From: an uncultured Clostridia bacterium
GTDB taxonomy: Bacteria > Bacillota > Clostridia > Lachnospirales > Lachnospiraceae
Length of the DNA: 9,427 nucleotides
NCBI GenBank assembly: GCA_946623485.1
Contig: CAMORF010000065.1
Span: 1-9,427 of the forward strand
Direction of reading: 5' to 3'
Shown here: in pieces, positions 5,159-9,427 of the stretch
Layout of the letters: every line of letters begins with the position of its first letter
Numbering within the stretch: position 1 is the stretch's first letter
The notes under the pieces: generated by a model
Databases searched by the model: none
What the model was told of the DNA's origin: nothing
Seen by the model: only the letters and a program-made list of their open reading frames with translations
Program-made: the position numbers and the translations under genes

Positions 5159-6100
5159 TCAGTCTTGTCCTGCCGGAATCTTCGTAATCTCAAACCGGGA
5201 GGTCCGCATCATATAGGCGACCTGGCGCGCATCTGGAATCACCAGACTGAAGGAACTCGCCGCGCCCGCGCACATTCCCTGGCGGAAGGCATTCTCGTAG
5301 TCCCCGTCCGATCCAAGATATCCTGCAATAAAGCCGGCAACCATGGAATCTCCGGCCCCGACAGTGCTCACAACATTCCCCTTCAGGGCATCCGAGCTGT
5401 ATACAGTGCCATCCTCGGTCAAAAGCACGGCGCCGTCTCCGCCCATGCTCACAAGCACATTCCTCGCGCCCATCTCCTGCAGTTTTCTTGCATACGGCAG
5501 CGCCTGGGCACGGCTTTCGATCTTCACGCCGAAGATATCGCCGAGCTCGTCCCGGTTCGGCTTGATCAGCCAGGGATGGTACTTCAGTGTCCCTGTCAAT
5601 AATTCCTTCTCCGCATCCACCACCACGTTCAGGTTTCTGCCGTTTAAGAATTGCAGCACCTGCTCGTACATCGTCGGTGGAAGAAAATCCGGAATGTGTC
5701 CCGCCAGGACCAGATAGTCGTCATCCACCAGGCAGCGAAGCCTTGCGTAAAGCGTCCCGATGTCTTCATCCGTGATCTGCGGTCCCTGCCCGTTGATGGC
5801 GGTTTCCGAATCGGAAACAATCTTCATATTGACACGGCTCATCCCCTGTTCCACATCGATAAAGTTATTCTGTACCCCGATCCCATGAAGAAGACGCTTG
5901 ATCTCGGCTCCGGTAAAGCCGGCGGTAAACCCGAGTGCCGTATTCTCATATCCAAAATTCTTCAGCGCGATGGATACATTGACCCCTTTGCCCCCCGGGT
6001 ACACATGCTCCGATGTTGTCCGGTTAATGATCCCTGAACGGAAATGATCAACACTTACGACATAGTCAAGCGTTGGGCTGAACGTAACTGTATAAATCAC
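5159..6100 (-). CDS. fruK: 1-phosphofructokinase, PfkB family
   Basis: 313-residue sugar kinase of the FruK/LacC/PfkB branch. It phosphorylates fructose 1-phosphate with ATP to fructose 1,6-bisphosphate, normally after PTS uptake of fructose. Seen: PGGKG (35-39), the substrate-loop residues SRVNMKI and TAINGQGP (88-107), KPNRDEL (180-186), SMGGDGA (218-224), and GAGDSMVAGF (248-257), with D251 the expected catalytic base. The AGAASSFS segment near 278-285 is also FruK-like. Tagatose 6-phosphate kinase (LacC) is the nearest alternative; overall pattern favours FruK. The start is GTG at 6100, with AAGGAGT seven bases upstream. It appears single-gene, with its own promoter at 6142-6171 and no fruA or fruR beside it. 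It converges on the kdgF terminator. Confidence 0.88.
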   Translation of the reverse strand: MIYTVTFSPTLDYVVSVDHFRSGIINRTTSEHVYPGGKGVNVSIALKNFGYENTALGFTAGFTGAEIKRLLHGIGVQNNFIDVEQGMSRVNMKIVSDSETAINGQGPQITDEDIGTLYARLRCLVDDDYLVLAGHIPDFLPPTMYEQVLQFLNGRNLNVVVDAEKELLTGTLKYHPWLIKPNRDELGDIFGVKIESRAQALPYARKLQEMGARNVLVSMGGDGAVLLTEDGTVYSSDALKGNVVSTVGAGDSMVAGFIAGYLGSDGDYENAFRQGMCAGAASSFSLVIPDARQVAYMMRTSRFEITKIPAGQD

Positions 6101-6141
6101 GACGGTTACTCCTTCATATCGATATTATTGACACTTTCACA

Positions 6142-6171
6142 ACTATATGGGAAAAGGCTGAAGTCTGTCAA
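6142..6171 (-). promoter_or_regulatory. Sigma-A promoter for fruK
   Basis: On the minus strand TTGACA (6171-6166), a perfect -35, is followed after 18 bases by TATAGT (6147-6142), one base from the -10 consensus. The start point would be near 6135, giving a leader of about 35 bases before the GTG start. The -35 directly abuts the outer arm of the inverted repeat at 6172-6243. This makes fruK independently transcribed from folA. Confidence 0.72.
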
Positions 6172-6243
6172 GGATTATTGCCTGAAGACATCGCCGATCC
6201 GGCTGTCAGCTCCGGTAAAACAGCCGGATCAGCACAATAATCC
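6172..6243. repeat. Two-tier inverted repeat between folA and fruK
   Basis: An outer 9-bp pair, GGATTATTG (6172-6180) with CAATAATCC (6235-6243), encloses a perfect 10-bp pair, GATCCGGCTG (6196-6205) with CAGCCGGATC (6221-6230). It begins two bases beyond the folA stop and ends at the fruK -35. No T-run follows the inner stem, so it is not a typical terminator, but it is the only candidate structure for ending the folA transcript in this gap. Confidence 0.65.
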
Positions 6244-6245
6244 GT

Positions 6246-6740
6246 TCAGGAACTGCGTCTTTTGTAGGTGCAGAAGTGGTATGTCAGGTGAAAAAAGACC
6301 TGTTCATCACTCTCCCCGGTTTTTACCCATTCAGGCGCCTGGTCCAGATCCGGTAAAAATGCGTCCGCGTCGTAAACATGGTCAATCCGGGTGATCAGCG
6401 CCGTATCACAGTACGGCAGAAAAAGCCTGTAGATCTGGGCTCCTCCGATGCAGAAAACCTCATCCGGGTCTGATCCGCTGACCATGCGCAGAGCCTCCTC
6501 CACCCCGGAAGCAATCTCAACCCCATCCATCTTCAGGTCCTTCCGGGTAGTCAGGACAATATTCCTCCTGTTCTTCAACGGCTTTTTTCCGGGGAAGCTT
6601 TCCAGGGTTTTCCTTCCCATGATCACCGTGTGCCCGGATGTGACTGACTGAAAATATTTCATATCTGCGGGGATCGATACCAGAAGTTTCCCGTCTTTGC
6701 CGATCCCCCACCTTGCATCGGCAGCTGCAATCAGTTTCAT
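6246..6740 (-). CDS. folA: Dihydrofolate reductase
   Basis: 164 residues, the usual bacterial DHFR length. It reduces dihydrofolate to tetrahydrofolate with NADPH, regenerating the cofactor oxidised by thymidylate synthase encoded just upstream. Seen: IAAADARWGIGKDGKLL (4-20), the catalytic acid D26 in IPADMKYF, the NADPH motif VIMGRKTLESFPG (39-51), R58, and CIGGAQIYRLFLP near the middle-to-late part. The conserved tryptophan that precedes the active-site helix (W22 in E. coli) is replaced here by valine (V21). The start at ATG 6740 is preferred because AGAGG lies a few bases before it. The ATG at 6758, which overlaps the thyA stop as ATGA, lacks a ribosome site and would add six residues outside the family start. 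The gene follows thyA by 14 bases and is translationally linked to it. Confidence 0.95.
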   Translation of the reverse strand: MKLIAAADARWGIGKDGKLLVSIPADMKYFQSVTSGHTVIMGRKTLESFPGKKPLKNRRNIVLTTRKDLKMDGVEIASGVEEALRMVSGSDPDEVFCIGGAQIYRLFLPYCDTALITRIDHVYDADAFLPDLDQAPEWVKTGESDEQVFFHLTYHFCTYKRRSS

Positions 6741-6754
6741 TTCCAAACACCTCT

Positions 6755-7660
6755 TCATATCGCAACCGGAATGTTCCGGATCTGCTCATGGGTTTCATAG
6801 TTTTCATAATGAAGGTGATCTGTCGTAAAGGCATAAAAGTCCGTGACATCCGGATCCAGCCAGACCCTGGGCGCCTTCAGCGGTTTCCGGGAGATCAGTT
6901 CCCGGATCAGCGGGACATGGCGGTCATAGATGTGCGCGTCCGCGATCATATGCACCAGTTCCCCCGGCATCATGCCGCTCACCTGCGCCATCATCATCAG
7001 CAGGATCGCATACTGTGCCACGTTCCAGTTGTTGGCAGTCAGGACATCATTGGACCGCTGGTTCAGCACCGCATTCAAAACAAGGCACGTCCCGGATTCA
7101 TCCGTTTCCGGCTTTCTGCCCAGGGCGGCCGGGCTGCCGGGCGCCGGATCATATTTCTCCCGGGTCACATTAAAGGTCATGCTGTAGGCACAGGGATACA
7201 GGTTCATCTCATGGAGATCCTGGTGCACATACAGGTTGGTCATGATACGCCGGCTGTAAGGATTGTTCTTCAGGTCGTACAATACCCGGTCTACCTGGTC
7301 AAACAGCCCTTCCTTGTAAACGTGCTTTACCCCCATCTGGTAACCGTACGCCTTCCCGATGCTGCCGTCCTCATCCGCCCATTCATCCCAGATATGCGGC
7401 TTGAGGTCATGGATGTTGTTGGATTTCCGCTGCCAGATCCACAGGATCTCATCCATTGCGCTCTTCAGGGCAGTCTTGCGCAGCGTCAGTGCCGGGAATT
7501 CCTTCCTGAGATCATAGCGGTTGCATATCCCAAAGCGCTTGATGGTATATGCGGGCGTAAGATCCGGCCAGTGCGGCCTTACCTTCTGTCCCTCCGTGCT
7601 GGTTCCGTTTTCCAGGATATCGTTGCACATATCGATAAAGATGTGGTCTGCAAGGCTCAT
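6755..7660 (-). CDS. thyA: Thymidylate synthase
   Basis: 301 residues. ThyA methylates dUMP to dTMP with methylene-tetrahydrofolate and releases dihydrofolate, the FolA substrate. Seen: the phosphate-binding arginine pair in PYSRRIM (134-140), the nucleophile C157 in LYPCAYSM, QRSND (201-205), NVAQYA (213-218) and DAHIYDRH (241-248). Between the catalytic strand (MTFNV) and the LVLNAVLNQRS strand there is a Pro/Gly/Asp-rich insertion of about 20 residues (168-190) that the E. coli enzyme lacks. The N-terminal region also differs from E. coli, with HWPDLTPAYTIKRFG in the place of the usual loop. ATG 7660 was chosen: GGAGG is five bases upstream, whereas the GTG one codon earlier would be only two bases from it. 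It sits 15 bases after the DHHW gene. Confidence 0.95.
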   Translation of the reverse strand: MSLADHIFIDMCNDILENGTSTEGQKVRPHWPDLTPAYTIKRFGICNRYDLRKEFPALTLRKTALKSAMDEILWIWQRKSNNIHDLKPHIWDEWADEDGSIGKAYGYQMGVKHVYKEGLFDQVDRVLYDLKNNPYSRRIMTNLYVHQDLHEMNLYPCAYSMTFNVTREKYDPAPGSPAALGRKPETDESGTCLVLNAVLNQRSNDVLTANNWNVAQYAILLMMMAQVSGMMPGELVHMIADAHIYDRHVPLIRELISRKPLKAPRVWLDPDVTDFYAFTTDHLHYENYETHEQIRNIPVAI

Positions 7661-7675
7661 CACATCCTCCTTTCC

Positions 7676-8830
7676 CTATACAAGCAGACGGGCGATCGCC
7701 GTCTCCTCCGCAAAGCCTGCCGCGTTGAACAGCAGCAGGATGTCTGTATACGACTTGGAAGCCATCAGATCCTGAATGCTTGCATTATAATACCTCGGAT
7801 CAAGCAGATCGACCTCGTCAAAGTACCCGCACGTAAAGGGCGCGAAGCAATGCGCATAGGAGTCTTTGATGAGCAGAAGCCTTCTCCCGGTCTGCGCCTG
7901 GGGCATCTTTGTCTCAATCAGCCCATAATTGCCGCCATAGAAATAAGCGTACTTATCTTTCGTATCAAGAAATGACTTCTGATACATCGTATTCCGCAGG
8001 TCATCCGACTGATTGTAAATCAGATAATAATCATACGCTGCCAACGGATCCCAGCGCTGGATCGAATCCGCCCTGCCCGAGATCCCAAGCTTTGAAGCAA
8101 TGGTTCCCTCAAACGAATCTGTCACTTTCGATATGACAAACTGATCGCTGTTTGTCGATCCGATCCCTTTTGCCGCAAGCCACGAGGCAAAGACATCAAA
8201 GGCCGCTTCTGTGGTCCAGTGATGATCCGTCCGGTAGTAAAGCTGCTTCTGCCCATCCGTTTCATGAGCCTGCCTCAACACTGCGGAAGCATCAAACCAG
8301 ACACCGTCCGGAAGGACATCTTTCACCTTGGCAAGGTACGCTTCCTGATCGTAAGGATCGGCGAAGGCAGGAAGATGATCCCGCAGAATATCAACCGCAT
8401 TCGGCACGATCATACAGGTCAGGTGTTCCGGTGTGTAAGTCTGTGCCAGGGTCTGGAAAAAAGAACCCAGCCTTACCAGGTTCTGCTGCGCGGTATCCCC
8501 GGTAAATGCCCCTGTATGCGCCTCAATCAGATATCCGTCTGCGGCAAAATATACGTCATTGGTCTCCTGCTTCAGTGCTGCCCGTTCGAGCCCCGTCTTC
8601 AGGGTGATCCAGTCATCCCGCAGGATAAACTGGTCTGAGAGATAACTCTCATACTCCTTCGCGAACGTTCCCGAGATCAGACTGTCCCAGGTCAATGCCG
8701 GCCGCTTCGTAAGAGTCCGGTTCTCCGTCTCGCTTCTTTCCCGCTGCGGCCGGAGAATGTTCGCTGCCGTAAAGCCGAAAATCAGAAGCAGGAAAACCGT
8801 ATTCAGATAAACAGAATGATGTTTTCTCAT
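7676..8830 (-). CDS. DHHW/AlgX-like (SGNH-type) surface polymer acetylation protein
   Basis: 384 residues with one N-terminal membrane helix (about 8-25), then an extracytoplasmic domain. Family signs in order are the SETENRTLTKRP segment (33-44), YLSDQFILRDDWI (63-75), the name-giving DHHW (202-205) in YYRTDHHWTTEAAF, and KDSYAHCFAPF (322-332) with S324 in the place of the SGNH-like nucleophile. In the best-known relatives (AlgX/AlgJ of alginate synthesis), such proteins receive acetyl groups moved across the membrane by an MBOAT partner and place them on a polysaccharide. An MBOAT gene lies immediately upstream, ending two bases before this start, which supports the pairing. The acceptor is unknown here; capsule, exopolysaccharide or a wall polymer are all possible. 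No strong ribosome site precedes the ATG, so coupling to the upstream gene is likely. Confidence 0.88.
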   Translation of the reverse strand: MRKHHSVYLNTVFLLLIFGFTAANILRPQRERSETENRTLTKRPALTWDSLISGTFAKEYESYLSDQFILRDDWITLKTGLERAALKQETNDVYFAADGYLIEAHTGAFTGDTAQQNLVRLGSFFQTLAQTYTPEHLTCMIVPNAVDILRDHLPAFADPYDQEAYLAKVKDVLPDGVWFDASAVLRQAHETDGQKQLYYRTDHHWTTEAAFDVFASWLAAKGIGSTNSDQFVISKVTDSFEGTIASKLGISGRADSIQRWDPLAAYDYYLIYNQSDDLRNTMYQKSFLDTKDKYAYFYGGNYGLIETKMPQAQTGRRLLLIKDSYAHCFAPFTCGYFDEVDLLDPRYYNASIQDLMASKSYTDILLLFNAAGFAEETAIARLLV

Positions 8831-8832
8831 GA

Positions 8833-9427
8833 TCAGAACCTGAAATACAAAAATGGATTGTAGGACGCACTGACCAGATAGGCAGTGCTTGCCAGAAATA
8901 CCGCGACCACGAAAGCGCTCCGGAGGACAAGGGGCAGGCTGCCCGCGTGCCGCAGCCTGCCCAAAATTCTGGCGGACAGACGCGCCGGAAAGCTGGTGCT
9001 GCCCAGAATCAGCACAATCAGCAGCACCGCATTGGAGTACAGCAGGTAAACAGACCCGTTGTTCAGAAGCCTGCCGCCGCCTCCAAACATCGCGGCAAGG
9101 TATCCCATGCCGCCGGTAATCTCGTTGTAGGAGAAAATGAACCAGCCGACCATCACCACGAGCATGCAGTATATGTGCTGCACCACAGCCGGCAGGCGGC
9201 GAAGCCCCTTCCCATAGACCAGCTTCTCCAGAAGGAGAATGACGCCATAATAGATTCCCCAGATGCAGAAATTCCAGTCAGCCCCATGCCAGATTCCCGT
9301 CAGAAGCCACACTGCCATGGTACTGCGGATCAGCCCGAAGGTTCCGGCCCTGCTTCCGCCAAGGGGGATGTACACATAGTCCCGGAACCAGGTGCCGAGG
9401 GAAATATGCCATCTGCGCCAGAATTCC
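8833..9427 (-). CDS. MBOAT family membrane O-acyltransferase, C-terminal part
   Basis: Partial gene: 197 residues are present and the N-terminal half lies beyond the right edge. The first visible residues, EFWRRWHISLGTWFRDYVYIPLGGS, are the hallmark MBOAT segment, and GIWHGADWNF carries the putative catalytic histidine (residue 47 of the fragment). Several hydrophobic helices follow to the end at YNPFLYFRF. MBOAT proteins such as AlgI and DltB pass an acyl group, usually acetyl or D-alanyl, through the membrane to an external acceptor. A GTG within the fragment (9375) is not a real start, because the reading frame stays open to the edge with conserved motif upstream of it. With the DHHW protein it forms a two-part surface-modification system. 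Confidence 0.93.
   Translation of the reverse strand, partial: EFWRRWHISLGTWFRDYVYIPLGGSRAGTFGLIRSTMAVWLLTGIWHGADWNFCIWGIYYGVILLLEKLVYGKGLRRLPAVVQHIYCMLVVMVGWFIFSYNEITGGMGYLAAMFGGGGRLLNNGSVYLLYSNAVLLIVLILGSTSFPARLSARILGRLRHAGSLPLVLRSAFVVAVFLASTAYLVSASYNPFLYFRF

Noticed and set aside
6713..7975. 420-codon open frame on the plus strand opposite thyA and the DHHW gene
   Set aside because: It spans two secure minus-strand genes and has no recognisable domain or ribosome site; an effect of codon bias.
9320..9375. GTG at 9375 as the start of a complete MBOAT gene
   Set aside because: The conserved FWRRWHISLGTWFRDY motif continues in frame upstream to the window edge, so the gene is simply cut.

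Overview
This window looks like a chromosomal segment of a low-to-moderate GC Firmicute of the Clostridia, most likely a Lachnospiraceae-type gut anaerobe. That is an inference from protein style: a clostridial DHFR carrying the LLVSIPADMKYF variant, a streptococcal/clostridial type gluconate 5-dehydrogenase, strong AGGAGG ribosome sites, sigma-A-like promoters, and an MBOAT/DHHW surface acetylation pair. No rRNA, tRNA, CRISPR array, transposase or phage gene was seen.

Region 1 (1-3264, minus strand) is a complete TRAP transporter: dctP (binding protein), then a 239-base gap holding a rho-independent hairpin and a second long inverted repeat, then dctQ and dctM overlapping by one base. It ends in a tandem hairpin repeat at the left edge. 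Region 2 (3265-3561) is a divergent control region. It has a near-perfect sigma-A promoter facing right, a weaker one facing left, and two AAACGTTT palindromes of the kind bound by LacI-family repressors, one of them overlapping the leftward -10. Region 3 (3562-4910, plus strand) holds a gluconate 5-dehydrogenase/DhuD-KduD-type reductase and a KdgF-type cupin, separated by about 200 bases packed with four hairpins. Taken together, regions 1-3 read as uptake and early catabolism of an acidic sugar, probably an unsaturated or deoxy-keto uronate from pectin or glycosaminoglycan. KdgF linearises the unsaturated uronate and the SDR reduces the diketo intermediate to KDG. The isomerase, KDG kinase and aldolase are not in the window.

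Region 4 (4911-6245) is a convergent junction with a strong terminator, a 43-codon open stretch after the fruK stop, and fruK itself (1-phosphofructokinase, minus strand, GTG start) with its own promoter. Region 5 (6246-9427, minus strand) is a tightly packed run: an MBOAT O-acyltransferase (cut by the window edge), a DHHW/AlgX-like protein, thyA and folA. The first two probably O-acetylate a cell-surface polymer; the last two make dTMP and regenerate tetrahydrofolate. The spacing suggests co-transcription of two unrelated functions.

I do not see a clearly new biological system. The most worthwhile points are the regulatory architecture (divergent LacI-type operators, internal terminator in the TRAP operon, hairpin stacks), the non-lipoprotein TRAP binding protein, and the unexplained open stretch next to fruK.
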